DNA of 64,000 bases from Quisquiliibacterium transsilvanicum. Its GTDB lineage: Bacteria; Pseudomonadota; Gammaproteobacteria; Burkholderiales; Burkholderiaceae_E. Of this stretch, positions 36,493 to 46,015 are shown piece after piece; position 1 is the first letter of the stretch, and the number at the start of each line of letters is the position of its first letter. The translations under genes and the position numbers were made by a program. The stretch covers positions 592,847-656,846 of the forward strand of contig NZ_JACHGB010000001.1 of assembly GCF_014202215.1 (NCBI RefSeq). Direction: 5' to 3'. Below the pieces are notes generated by a model. That model made no database searches. It was not told the DNA's origin and worked only from the letters and a program-made list of their open reading frames with translations.

Positions 36493-37768
36493 TCAGCCCG
36501 CAGCCTTCGCCAGCGCCTGATCGACGTCCGCCAGGATGTCGTCCACGTGCTCGATCCCGATCGACAGGCGCACCAGCTCCGGCGTCACCCCCGCCTTCGC
36601 AAGCTCATCGGGCGACAGCTGCCGGTGCGTCGTGCTCCCAGGATGCGTCGCAAGCGAACGCGTATCGCCGATGTTGACCAGTCGCAGCACCAGCTGCAGC
36701 GCGTCCAGGAAGCGCTCGCCGCCGGCGCGACCGGCCTTTACCCCGAAGGAGAGCACGCCCGAGGCACCCTTGGGCAGGTAGCGCTGCGCAAGCTCGCGCT
36801 GCGGGCTCGAGGCCAGGCCCGGATAGACCACCCAGCTCACCGCCGGATGCTTCTCCAGGTGCTGCGCCACCGCCAGCGCGTTGGCCGAGATCCGGTCCAT
36901 GCGCAGCGGCAGCGTCTCCAGCCCCTGCAGGATCAGGAAGGCGTTGAACGGCGACAGCGCGGCCCCGGTGTTGCGCAGCGGCACGACGCGCGCGCGCGAT
37001 GTATGCGGCTGCACCCAGCGCCTCGACGTAGTTGACGCCGTGGTAGGAGGGATCCGGCTCGTTCAGGCGGCGGAACCTGGCCTTGTGCTCGCCCCACGGG
37101 AACTTGCCCGAGTCGACGATCAGCCCACCGATCGAGTTGCCGTGGCCGCCGATGTACTTGGTCAGCGAGTGCACGACGATGTCGGCGCCGTGCTCGATCG
37201 GACGCAGCAGGTAGGGCGACGGCACCGTGTTGTCGACGATCAGCGGCACTCCGTGCGCATGCGCGACCTTCGCGATCGCGGCGATGTCGGCCACCGACGC
37301 CGACGGATTGCCGACGCTTTCCACGAACACCGCCTTGGTGCGCTCGTCGATCAGCGCAGCGAACGAGGCCGGGTCGTCGCCGTTGGCGAAGCGGGTGGTG
37401 ATGCCGAACTGCGGCAGGGTATGGGCGAACAGGTTGTAGGTGCCGCCGTAGAGCCGCGTGGCCGAGACGATGTTGTCGCCGGCCTCCGCGATGGTCTGGA
37501 TCGCGTAGGTGATCGCCGACTGCCCTGAGGCCAGCGCCAGGCCGCCAATGCCGCCCTCCATCGCCGCGACGCGCTTCTCGAGCACGTCGGTGGTCGGGTT
37601 CATGATCCGCGTGTAGATGTTGCCGGCCACCTTCAGGTCGAAGAGGTCGGCGCCGTGCTGCGCGGAATCGAACGCGTAGGAAGTGGTCTGGTAGATGGGC
37701 ACGGCCACGGACTTGGTGGTCGGCTCGGGCGTGTAGCCCGCGTGCACCGCGAGGGTTTCCAGCTTCAT
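36493..37768 (-). pseudogene. metY: O-acetylhomoserine aminocarboxypropyltransferase (metY), frameshifted
   Basis: MetY makes homocysteine from O-acetylhomoserine and sulfide with PLP. The first part, from the ATG at 37768 (ribosome binding site AGGAG), reads as a normal MetY, including the PLP lysine in [12 protein letters not shown], down to AAAYIARAR. There it leaves frame. The rest of the enzyme ([17 protein letters not shown] to the C-terminus) continues in another frame and ends at 36493. The break is in the alternating CG run at 36987-36998; adding one CG pair (2 bases) restores 425 codons and the usual AYIAxARVVPLR. It is either a real mutation, a slippage-variable gene or a sequencing error. 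Confidence 0.9.
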
Positions 37769-37870
37769 CGGGAGCTCCTGGGGAATGAGCCCGCAAGGAT
37801 GACATGCAGAGGCGGCCGCGCAAGCATTGCCGGGCCGGTTCTTTGCTTATTGCGCAGGCCCCGCCAGGGC

Positions 37871-39268
37871 TCAGCCCGCCATCCGCCCGCTCAGGTCGTG
37901 CGCATCGCTCGCAGTAATTTCGACGTCGACGAACTGTCCGGCGCCGAGCTTGCCGCTGCCGGTGAAGCGCACCACGCCGTCGATCTCCGGCGCATCCATC
38001 GCGGTACGCCCGACGGCGACGACGCCATCGTCGGTCTGCTCGAAGCCGTCGACCAGCACGCGCATCGTCCGCCCCACAAACCGCTCCAGGCGCCGGGTGC
38101 TGATCCGCGCCTGGACCTCCATGAAGCGCGCGCGGCGCTCTTCGCGCACCTCGTCAGGCACGGCACCGGGCAGCGCATTGGCGGCGGCGCCCTCCACCGG
38201 CGAATACGCAAAGCAGCCGACCCGGTCGAGCTGGGCTTCCTCGAGGAAGTCCAGCAGGTACTGGAACTCCTCCTCGGTCTCGCCGGGAAAGCCGGCGATG
38301 AAGGTGCTGCGGATGGTCAGGTCGGGGCAGATGTCGCGCCAAGCGCGGATGCGCTCGATGTTGCGCTCGCCGGAGGCCGGGCGCTTCATCAGCTTCAGGA
38401 TGCGCGGATGCGCATGCTGGAAGGGAACGTCCAGGTAGGGCAGCACCTTGCCCTCGGCCATCAGCGGCAGCACCTCGTCGACATGCGGATAGGGGTAGAC
38501 GTAGTGCAGCCGAACCCAGGCGCCGAGCTGCGAGAGCTCCTGCACCAGCTCGGTCATCCGCGTGCGCACCGGGCGGCCGCGCACCGTGCCCTCCGCGTAC
38601 CGGAGATCGACGCCATAGGCGCTGGTGTCCTGCGAGATCACCAGCAGCTCGCGCACGCCGACCTTCACCAGCGCCTCGGCCTCGCGGACCACTTCGCCGA
38701 TCGGCCGGCTCACCAGGTCGCCGCGCATCGCCGGGATGATGCAGAAGCTGCAACGGTGGTTGCAGCCCTCGGAAATCTTCAGGTAGGCGTAGTGCCTGGG
38801 AGTGAGCTTGACGCCGGCCTCGGGCACCAGCGAAGTGAAGGGATCGTGCGGCCTGGGCAGGTGCCTGTGCACGTGCTCCATGACCTCCGCGGCCGCGTGG
38901 GGACCGGTGACCGCGAGCACTTTCGGATGCACCTGCTCGATCAGGTTGCCGCCGCCAGCAGCGCTGCGCGCACCAAGACAGCCGGTGACGATCACCTTGC
39001 CATTCTCGGCCAGTGCCTCGCCGATCGCATCCAGCGACTCGGCGACCGCCTCGTCGATGAATCCGCAGGTGTTGACGACGACGAGGTCGGAGTTCTCGTA
39101 GGTGCCGGAAACCTCGTAGCCCTCGGCGCGCAGTTGCGTGAGGATGCGCTCGGAGTCGACCAGCGCCTTCGGGCAGCCGAGGGAGACAAACCCCACCGTC
39201 GGCGGCCGCTGGGGAGCGGCCTTCGGCTTGCGGGGACGGGACGGGCGGGGGGTTTCGGCTTGGCTCAT
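37871..39268 (-). CDS. rimO: Ribosomal protein S12 methylthiotransferase RimO
   Basis: RimO adds a methylthio group to an aspartate of ribosomal protein S12. The 465-residue product has an N-terminal UPF0004 domain ([25 protein letters not shown]) with three cluster cysteines, the radical SAM motif CNHRCSFC, and a C-terminal TRAM domain. The ATG at 39268 has no Shine-Dalgarno site but a TAGAAT box 10 bases upstream. Confidence 0.96.
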   Translation of the reverse strand: MSQAETPRPSRPRKPKAAPQRPPTVGFVSLGCPKALVDSERILTQLRAEGYEVSGTYENSDLVVVNTCGFIDEAVAESLDAIGEALAENGKVIVTGCLGARSAAGGGNLIEQVHPKVLAVTGPHAAAEVMEHVHRHLPRPHDPFTSLVPEAGVKLTPRHYAYLKISEGCNHRCSFCIIPAMRGDLVSRPIGEVVREAEALVKVGVRELLVISQDTSAYGVDLRYAEGTVRGRPVRTRMTELVQELSQLGAWVRLHYVYPYPHVDEVLPLMAEGKVLPYLDVPFQHAHPRILKLMKRPASGERNIERIRAWRDICPDLTIRSTFIAGFPGETEEEFQYLLDFLEEAQLDRVGCFAYSPVEGAAANALPGAVPDEVREERRARFMEVQARISTRRLERFVGRTMRVLVDGFEQTDDGVVAVGRTAMDAPEIDGVVRFTGSGKLGAGQFVDVEITASDAHDLSGRMAG

Positions 39269-39278
39269 GGCGCGGCGG

Positions 39279-39284
39279 ATTCTA
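39279..39284 (-). promoter_or_regulatory. -10-like box before rimO
   Basis: TAGAAT on the minus strand ends 10 bases before the rimO ATG, giving a 5' leader of only a few bases. No clear -35 is seen. Confidence 0.4.
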
Positions 39285-39331
39285 GCAGCCGGGCCCGAAA
39301 CCTGCCCGCCGCCGTGGGCCGACCGGCCCGA

Positions 39332-39889
39332 CTACTTGCGGCGCTCGTCGTCGGCGCCCGGCGCCGGGAACGGGAATGACTGGAACACTGTGCGGGCCTG
39401 CTGCTGCATCTGGTCCTGCATCTGCACGAACAGATTCTTGCTCTGCTCGATGTAGTTCCCCATCATCGTCTGGATCATGGGGGTCTGCACCGCCATGAAC
39501 TGCGCCCACAACTCGGGGCTGGGCAGGCCCTTGTTGTCGTAGAAGGCCTTGGACTGGTCCTGCATCCGGTCCTGGATCTCGACGAAGGCCTGCATGGTCT
39601 TCTCGAGGTAGGAGCCCATCATCCCCTGCATGGCGTGGCCGTAGAAGCGGATGATCTGCGACAGCATCGGCGAGGTGAACAGCGGCGCGCCGCCGGCCTC
39701 TTCTTCCAGGATGATCTGCAGCAGGATGCTGCGGGTGAGGTCGTCGCCGGATTTCGCGTCGAGAACCTGGAACTCCTCGCTCTCGAGCACCAACTGCTTG
39801 ACGTCGGCCAGCGTGATGTAGGCGCTGGTCCGCGTGTCGTAGAGCCGGCGGTTGGGGTACTTCTTGATCAGCCGGATGTTGCTCGCCAT
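39332..39889 (-). CDS. phaR: Polyhydroxyalkanoate synthesis repressor PhaR
   Basis: PhaR represses phasin and PHA genes and binds both DNA and PHA granules. The 185-residue protein has the N-terminal DNA-binding domain (RLIKKYPNRRLYDTRTSAYITLADV) and glutamine- and methionine-rich C-terminal helices (MQDQMQQQA). The ATG at 39889, with GGAG about 10 bases upstream, gives the usual N-terminus; longer readings start without a ribosome binding site. It is the last gene of phaC-phaB-phaR. Confidence 0.93.
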   Translation of the reverse strand: MASNIRLIKKYPNRRLYDTRTSAYITLADVKQLVLESEEFQVLDAKSGDDLTRSILLQIILEEEAGGAPLFTSPMLSQIIRFYGHAMQGMMGSYLEKTMQAFVEIQDRMQDQSKAFYDNKGLPSPELWAQFMAVQTPMIQTMMGNYIEQSKNLFVQMQDQMQQQARTVFQSFPFPAPGADDERRK

Positions 39890-39980
39890 CTGCGGGTGCT
39901 CCAGGAATAGGGGAAAAGAACGCATCGCACTGCCGGGCAGGCGCGGCGGGCGCCTCGCGCCCGCGCGGCTGCTCCAACCC

Positions 39981-40721
39981 CTAGCCCATGTGCAGGCCGC
40001 CGTTGCAGGAGAAGTCCGCGCCGGTCGTGAAACCGGCGTCTTCGGTGGTGAGCCAGCCGACAATGGAGCCGATCTCCTCGGCCTTGCCCAGGCGCTTGAC
40101 CGGGATGGTCTGGATGATCTTCTCGCGCACGTCCTCGCGCACCGCCATCACCATGTCGGTACCGATGTAACCCGGAGACACCGTGTTCACGGTCACGGCC
40201 TTGTTCGCCACTTCCTGCGCGAGCGCCATCGTGAACCCGTGCATGCCGGCCTTGGCCGCCGAGTAGTTGGTCTGCCCGAACTGGCCCTTCTCGCCGTTGA
40301 CCGACGAGATGTTGATGATCCGGCCCCAGCCCTGGTCGAGCATCCCGTCGATGACCTGCTTGGTGACGTTGAAGAGCGAGTTCAGGTTGGTGCTGATGAC
40401 GGCATTCCAGTCGTCGAGGCTCATTCGGCGGAAGGTGCCGTCGCGAGTGATGCCGGCGTTGTTGACCAGGATGTCGACCGTGCCATGCTCGGCCTTCACC
40501 TTGTCGAATGCCTGCCTGGTGGACTCCCAGTCGGCGACGTTGCCCACCGAAGCGATGAAGTTGTAGCCGTCCGCCTTCTGCTCGCCCAGCCACTTGTCGA
40601 AGTCGCGCGTCGGGCCGCATCCGGCGATCACGGTGTAGCCCATGTCATGGAATCTCCGGCAGATCGCGGTACCGATCCCGCCCATTCCGCCCGTCACGTA
40701 TGCAACTTTTTTCTTTGACAT
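39981..40721 (-). CDS. phaB: Acetoacetyl-CoA reductase PhaB
   Basis: PhaB reduces acetoacetyl-CoA to (R)-3-hydroxybutyryl-CoA with NADPH, the monomer for PHB. The 246-residue short-chain dehydrogenase has the cofactor loop TGGMGGIG (10-17), NNAG, and the catalytic TNYSAAKAG. A GGAGACAAGC ribosome binding region precedes the ATG at 40721. It follows phaC after 53 bases. Confidence 0.95.
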   Translation of the reverse strand: MSKKKVAYVTGGMGGIGTAICRRFHDMGYTVIAGCGPTRDFDKWLGEQKADGYNFIASVGNVADWESTRQAFDKVKAEHGTVDILVNNAGITRDGTFRRMSLDDWNAVISTNLNSLFNVTKQVIDGMLDQGWGRIINISSVNGEKGQFGQTNYSAAKAGMHGFTMALAQEVANKAVTVNTVSPGYIGTDMVMAVREDVREKIIQTIPVKRLGKAEEIGSIVGWLTTEDAGFTTGADFSCNGGLHMG

Positions 40722-40774
40722 GCTTGTCTCCATTGAAGTTCTTGTACCCCCCAGCGGGGCTTGGTCGCGCGCCC

Positions 40775-42814
40775 TCAGGGCGCCTTGGTCTTCACGTAAC
40801 TGCCGGGGGCAGGCTCGATCGGCGGGTGATCGGGCGAGCCCACGGCCCTGGGCGCCGGCTTCAGCGGACCCTGATAGGCCCCCAGCCAGCGGGTCCATTC
40901 GTTCCACCAGCTGCCGGGCTTCTCCTCTGCCTGCGCAAGCCAGTCATCCGGTTCGAGCTGGGGCGAGGGTCCGAGCCAGTAGCTGCGCTTGTTCTTGCTG
41001 GCGGGATTGATGGCCCCCGCGATGTGGCCGCTGGCGCCGAGCACGAAGCGCACGTTGCCGGCCAGAAGGCGCGCACCGCCGTAGGCCGCAACCCAGGGCA
41101 CGATGTGGTCCTCGCGCGCGCCGAACACGAAGCTTGGCAGCTCGATGCGCCGCAGATCGATGGGCTCGCCCGCGCAGACCAGCCGGTCCGGGATGCGCAG
41201 CTCGTTCTGCAGGTACATGTGGCGCAGGAACCAGCAGAACATCGGCCCCGGCAGGTTGGTGCTGTCGGAGTTCCAGTAGAGCAGATCGAAGGCGGGCGGC
41301 TGCTCGCCCTTCAGGTAGTTGTTGACGTAATAGTTCCAGACCAGGTCGTTGGGCCGCAGGAACGAGAAGGTGGTGGCGAGCTCGCTGCCGGGGAGGATGC
41401 CGCCTGCCGCGATGGCCTTTTCCTTCATTGCAACCGCGGACTCGTCGACGAACACTCCCAGCACGCCAGGCTCGGCGAAATCGAGCAGCGTGGTCATCAG
41501 TGTCATCGAGGCGACCGGCCTCTCGCCGCGGCGCGCGAGCGCCGCCAGCGCGGTGGCGAGGATGGTGCCGCCGACGCAGAAACCCAGCGTGTTGATCGAA
41601 TCGGCGCCGGTGATCTCGCGGACCACGCGGATCGCCTCGAAGATGCCGGACTCGATGTAGTCGTCCCAGCCGAGCTGCCCCTGCTCGGGACCGACGTTGC
41701 GCCAGGACAGCATGAAGACGGTGTGCCCGTTCGAGATCGCGTGAGCGACCAGCGAGTTGTCGGGCTGCAGGTCCATGATGTAGAACTTGTTGACGCTGGG
41801 CGGCACCATCAGCAGCGGACGGGTGCCGACGGTGGGCGTGGTGGGCTCGTACTGGATCAGCTGGATCAGTTCGTTCTGGAAGACCACCGAGCCCGGAGTG
41901 GTGGCCACGTTGCGGCCGACCTCGAAGGCGTTCTCGTCGGTCTGCGAAATGCGCCCCTTCCCGATGTCCCCGAGCAGGTTCTGCAGTCCGGCCTTGAGGC
42001 TCTCGCCGCGGGTTTCGACGAGCTTGCGCTGCGCCTCCGGGTTGGTCGCCAGGAAGTTGGCCGGCGACAACATGTCGACCCACTGCTGGACGGCGAAACG
42101 AACGCGGTCGCGGCCGCGCGCATCGCCCTCCATGGCCTCGGCCAGCTTGCGCATGAAATCGGCATTGAGAAGGTACAGCGCCGCGGTCCAGGCGAAGGGA
42201 TTGTTCTCGCGCCAGCTCTCGTGGGAGAAGCGCTTGTCGGCAAGGCGCGGGGCAGCCTGGCCGCCGGCAGTCTGCAGCAGTTCCTGCCAGCGCTCGACGT
42301 ATTCCTGCTGCAGTGCCGCGAGCCGCTCCGGCGGGATGGCAAGCTTGGGCATCTGGCCCAGCAGACTGCCGAACGCGGCCGAAGCGCCGTCGCCGAAAGG
42401 GGTCGAGCCCGCTGCGCCCGAGCCTCTTGCGCCCGAGCCTCTTGCGCCGGAGCCTCCTGCGTGCGGGCGTTCCGCACTGGCGCGGGCTGCGCCCGCCTTC
42501 GCTGCCGGGGCATCCGCGGCGCCGGCCCTGGCTGCACCAGCGCCTTGCGCGCTGCCCCTGGCGCCGACCGGATCGGCACCGACCTGTGCGGACCCGCGCC
42601 CGGCACGCGGAGCCGCGGCCGACTGCCTGCGCGCCGCAGGCTGCGCTGCGCCGGCCTTCGCGTGCGGCACCGCTTTCGCGCCCGCCTTGCCGCGCGCCTT
42701 CGCCGCGGGCTTGGCGTCCGGTGCCGCCACACGCTTGCTGTCGTCCGCCCGCGCCGCAGCCGTCTGGCCTGCCGCCGGGCTCCGGGGCGGTTTCCTGCCG
42801 TTCGCCGTTGCCAT
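40775..42814 (-). CDS. phaC: Class I poly(3-hydroxyalkanoate) synthase PhaC with long N-terminal extension
   Basis: PhaC polymerises hydroxyacyl-CoA into PHA granules. The 679-residue product has the lipase-like box GFCVGG with the catalytic cysteine at about 413, the catalytic aspartate region GAREDHIVPW and the histidine in GASGHIAGA. The cysteine of the Cupriavidus necator enzyme is at 319, so this one carries about 95 extra residues. The first 140 are almost all Ala, Arg, Lys, Gly and Pro, like a histone H1 or phasin tail. AGGGG lies before the ATG. No phaA follows; the thiolase must be elsewhere. Confidence 0.94.
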   Translation of the reverse strand: MATANGRKPPRSPAAGQTAAARADDSKRVAAPDAKPAAKARGKAGAKAVPHAKAGAAQPAARRQSAAAPRAGRGSAQVGADPVGARGSAQGAGAARAGAADAPAAKAGAARASAERPHAGGSGARGSGARGSGAAGSTPFGDGASAAFGSLLGQMPKLAIPPERLAALQQEYVERWQELLQTAGGQAAPRLADKRFSHESWRENNPFAWTAALYLLNADFMRKLAEAMEGDARGRDRVRFAVQQWVDMLSPANFLATNPEAQRKLVETRGESLKAGLQNLLGDIGKGRISQTDENAFEVGRNVATTPGSVVFQNELIQLIQYEPTTPTVGTRPLLMVPPSVNKFYIMDLQPDNSLVAHAISNGHTVFMLSWRNVGPEQGQLGWDDYIESGIFEAIRVVREITGADSINTLGFCVGGTILATALAALARRGERPVASMTLMTTLLDFAEPGVLGVFVDESAVAMKEKAIAAGGILPGSELATTFSFLRPNDLVWNYYVNNYLKGEQPPAFDLLYWNSDSTNLPGPMFCWFLRHMYLQNELRIPDRLVCAGEPIDLRRIELPSFVFGAREDHIVPWVAAYGGARLLAGNVRFVLGASGHIAGAINPASKNKRSYWLGPSPQLEPDDWLAQAEEKPGSWWNEWTRWLGAYQGPLKPAPRAVGSPDHPPIEPAPGSYVKTKAP

Positions 42815-42900
42815 CCCTGTCCCCTACACTTCTGCCTGCGAATCGATGGAGCCAACAGCTCGAGCCGCCGGATCTTGTGAATTCATTGTGCCCCGCAGAC

Positions 42901-42917
42901 CGGATTTGTCAAATCCG
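42901..42917. promoter_or_regulatory. Operator-like palindrome upstream of phaC
   Basis: CGGATTTG-T-CAAATCCG is a perfect 8-base inverted repeat with one central base. It lies 87 bases before the phaC start and 59 before the divergent small-protein start. It could bind a dimeric regulator of either gene. PhaR is a candidate only by location. Confidence 0.45.
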
Positions 42918-42976
42918 CGAATGCCCTCGAAACCCGGCTGTAACACTCAAGAATTCAGCACACCTGGAACCCGCAC

Positions 42977-43279
<303 letters not shown>

Positions 43280-43300
<21 letters not shown>

Positions 43301-44086
43301 GGCCATGCGCCCGGTGACGCGGTCGCGGCGATAGGAATAGAAGCGCCCGGAGTCGCACGCGGTGCATGCGCCGCCGCCATGCACCGACTGCACGCCGCAG
43401 CCAGCCAGCCAAATGCGCGCAAGCGCGTAGAGGTCCGCCTGCCACTTGCCCGGCCTGGCGCCCGCAGCGAACGCTTGCGCCGCGGCCGCGTCCTGCGCGA
43501 CGAAGACCTGGCGCACCTCGTCGCCCACCTCGAAGCAGCAGGGCCCGATCGCCGGCCCGAGCCACGCGATCCAGCGGCGATCCCCGCTGCGGCGCGCGAG
43601 CGCCTCGACGGTACGCTCCAGCACCCCGTGCGCGAGCCCGCGCCAGCCCGCATGCGCGACGCCGGCCACGCTGCCGCTCACGTTGCACAGCAGGACCGGC
43701 AGGCAGTCTGCGGTCAGCACCGCCAGCACCGTGCCGGGCCGCGCGGTCACGGCGGCGTCCGCCTGCGGCACGCGCTGCGCGCCAGGCGCCGGCGCATCCG
43801 CATCGAGCACCGTCGTGCCATGCACCTGGTCGAGCCAGCGCGGCTCCCCGGGCAGCCGCTGCCGCAGGAGCGCACGATTGCGGGCCACGTCACCCGGGTC
43901 GTCGCCGCAGTGCCCGCCAAGGTTCCAGCCGCCGGGAAGTCCGCCCGCCCGGCCCCAGCCGTCGCGGCTGACGCCGCCGCTGCGCAGCGTGACGAAGCCG
44001 TGCACGCCGGGCGGCGCCGGCCAGTCGGGCAGCAGCAGATGGGCGGGCGCCGGATCAGCCGGCCGCGATGCGTTGGTCGAGCTCAT
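43280..44086 (-). CDS. pgeF: Peptidoglycan editing factor PgeF (YfiH, laccase-domain family)
   Basis: PgeF hydrolyses wrongly built muropeptides and belongs to the purine-nucleosidase/laccase-domain family. The 268-residue product has the metal ligands in DQVHGTTV, LTADCLPVLL and VAHAGWRGLAHG. The ATG at 44086 overlaps the end of rluD by 32 bases; a later start cannot be excluded. rluD-pgeF is a conserved pair. Confidence 0.92.
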
Positions 44087-45110
44087 TGCAGAGGATCCCG
44101 AAATCGATGCCTGCCAGCGCGGCAAGCGCGCGCATGTCGTCCGGCGGAACGCTGGTCCAGCGCACCCGCCCGCGGCCGGCCGGATGATCCAGCCCCAGCC
44201 GCCAGGCGTGCAGCGCCTGCCGCCCGATGCCGATCGCCGGCCCGCCGTAGACCGCGTCGCCAAGCAGCGGATGACCGAGATGGCGCAGGTGTACCCGGAT
44301 CTGATGGGTGCGGCCGGTCTCGAGCCGGCACTCGACCAGCGACGCCTGCTGCCCCTCGACCTGGAAGCTGCCGATCCGCTGCACGTGGGTGCGGGCAGGC
44401 CGCCCTGCGGGCGGTTCGACCACGGCCATCCTGACGCGGGTCTGCGGGTCCCTGCCGATCGGCGCATCGACCTGGGCCTGCGCTGCGGGCACGCCCTTGA
44501 CGAAGGCGAAGTAGCGCCGCGACATCGAGCGGTCCGCGAGCTGGGCGGAGAAAGAGGCCAGCGCGAGCTCCGATTTCGCGACCACCAGCAGTCCGCTGGT
44601 GTCCTTGTCGAGCCGATGGACGATTCCCGCCCGCGGCAGCGCGGCGAGGGCTGGCCGATGATGCAGCAAGCCATTGAGCAGCGTGCCGCGCCAGTTCCCT
44701 GCGGCCGGGTGCATCACGAGACCGGCGGGCTTGTCGATCACCAGCAGGTGCTCGTCCTCGTCGACGAAGGTCAGCGGCACCGGATCAGGCTCGAAGGCGC
44801 GGTCCGCCTCGCGCGGCAGCGGCTGCACCAGCAGGCGCTCATGCCCGAGCAGGCGGGTCTTGGCAGTGAGCGCACGCTCCTCGCACCAGACGGCGCCCAG
44901 TGCGATCCATTGCTGGATCCTGGTACGCGAGACCCCGGGGAAGACCGCCGGGAGCACCCGCGCCAGGTGGCGGTCGACCCGCTCGCCCGCGCCGTCGCGC
45001 GCCGCGAAAGCGTGCACGGGCAGATCCTCGCCTCCCCCGGCTTCGGGCTCGGGCGCGTCAGCGGTCCGCCAGTCATCGGCGGACCCTTCGATATAATCGG
45101 TCGGTTTCAA
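44055..45110 (-). CDS. rluD: 23S rRNA pseudouridine synthase RluD
   Basis: RluD modifies U1911, U1915 and U1917 (E. coli numbering) of 23S rRNA. The product has an S4 domain (ERVDRHLARVLPAVFPGVSRTRIQQWI) and the catalytic GIVHRLDKDTSG with its aspartate, plus RTHQIRVHLRHLGHP. The longest start is a TTG at 45110 (351 residues). A GTG at 45017 preceded by AGGA is an alternative that removes 31 residues and frees the bamD promoter. It diverges from bamD. Confidence 0.93.
   Translation of the reverse strand: MKPTDYIEGSADDWRTADAPEPEAGGGEDLPVHAFAARDGAGERVDRHLARVLPAVFPGVSRTRIQQWIALGAVWCEERALTAKTRLLGHERLLVQPLPREADRAFEPDPVPLTFVDEDEHLLVIDKPAGLVMHPAAGNWRGTLLNGLLHHRPALAALPRAGIVHRLDKDTSGLLVVAKSELALASFSAQLADRSMSRRYFAFVKGVPAAQAQVDAPIGRDPQTRVRMAVVEPPAGRPARTHVQRIGSFQVEGQQASLVECRLETGRTHQIRVHLRHLGHPLLGDAVYGGPAIGIGRQALHAWRLGLDHPAGRGRVRWTSVPPDDMRALAALAGIDFGILCNELDQRIAAG
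45092..45097 (+). promoter_or_regulatory. Consensus -10 box upstream of bamD
   Basis: A perfect TATAAT lies 87 bases before the bamD ATG. The -35 position (CCAGTC at 17 bases) is weak. It falls inside rluD if the TTG start of that gene is used. Confidence 0.45.
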
Positions 45111-45184
45111 GAACGGCTCTCGATGGCCGGTCCGCGGCCGCTGGCGGCGGCGGTCGTCGACGGGGGCGACAGGCGGTGCATGCG

Positions 45185-45994
45185 ATGAAGAGTGGGTCGT
45201 GGTTCTGGAGGATGATCGCCGCGGCGATCGCGGCGCTGGTGGTGGCGGGGTGCAGCACGGCCGAGCCGCCGGATCCCACGCTGGGCTGGACGCCGGAAAG
45301 ATTATATGAAGACGCCCGCGACGACATGGAGGGCGGGCGCTGGGACGCTGCGATCAAGACGCTCGAGAAGGTCGAGGCGCGCTATCCCTTCGGCCGCTGG
45401 GCCCAGCAGGCGCAGATCGACACCGCCTACTCGCACTACCGCCAGGGCGACCGCGCGCTGGCGCTGGCGGCCACCGACCGCTTCCTCAAGCTCCACCCCG
45501 ACCACGCATCGCTCGACTACGTCTACTACCTGCGCGGGCTGATCAACTTCAACGAGCAGCAGGGCTGGATCGCGCGGCTGGGCGGCCAGGACCTCTCCGA
45601 GCGCGACCTGAAGGCTGCGCGCGATGCCTTCGACGCGTTCAAGGAAGTGGTCACCCGCTTCCCGACCAGCCGCTACGCGGCGGACTCGGAAGCTCGGATG
45701 AAGTACCTGGTCAACGCCATGGCCAGCGGCGAAGTCCATGTCGCGCGCTACTACTTCGAGCGCGGCGCATACGTGGCGGCGGCCAACCGCGCCCAGGCCG
45801 CGGTGCGCAGCTACCCGCAGGCTCCCGCGATCGAGGAAGCCCTCTACATCCTGATGACCTCGCAGGACAAGCTCGGGCTTGCCGATCTGCGCGACGACAC
45901 GCGCCGCATCATGCAGCGCAACTTCCCGAACAGCGCCTGGCTGACCGGCAAGGGACCTGGAAGCGACAAGCGCTGGTGGCAGATCTGGCGCTGA
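45185..45994 (+). CDS. bamD: Outer-membrane protein assembly factor BamD
   Basis: BamD is the essential lipoprotein of the BAM complex that inserts beta-barrel proteins. The 269-residue protein has the lipobox LVVAGCS with lipid-modified Cys23, then TPR-like repeats (YEDARDDMEGGRWDAAIKTLE onward) and the conserved VYYLRGLINF. The ATG at 45185 gives a proper lipoprotein signal. The divergent rluD neighbour is conserved in proteobacteria. Confidence 0.95.
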   Translation: MKSGSWFWRMIAAAIAALVVAGCSTAEPPDPTLGWTPERLYEDARDDMEGGRWDAAIKTLEKVEARYPFGRWAQQAQIDTAYSHYRQGDRALALAATDRFLKLHPDHASLDYVYYLRGLINFNEQQGWIARLGGQDLSERDLKAARDAFDAFKEVVTRFPTSRYAADSEARMKYLVNAMASGEVHVARYYFERGAYVAAANRAQAAVRSYPQAPAIEEALYILMTSQDKLGLADLRDDTRRIMQRNFPNSAWLTGKGPGSDKRWWQIWR

Positions 45995-46015
45995 GCGCCG
46001 GACCCTGCGGAAGCC

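Noticed and set aside
36493-37768. Programmed frameshifting as the explanation for metY
   Set aside because: No slippery heptamer or pseudoknot is evident and MetY is not known to need a frameshift. Loss of one CG pair in a simple run is simpler.
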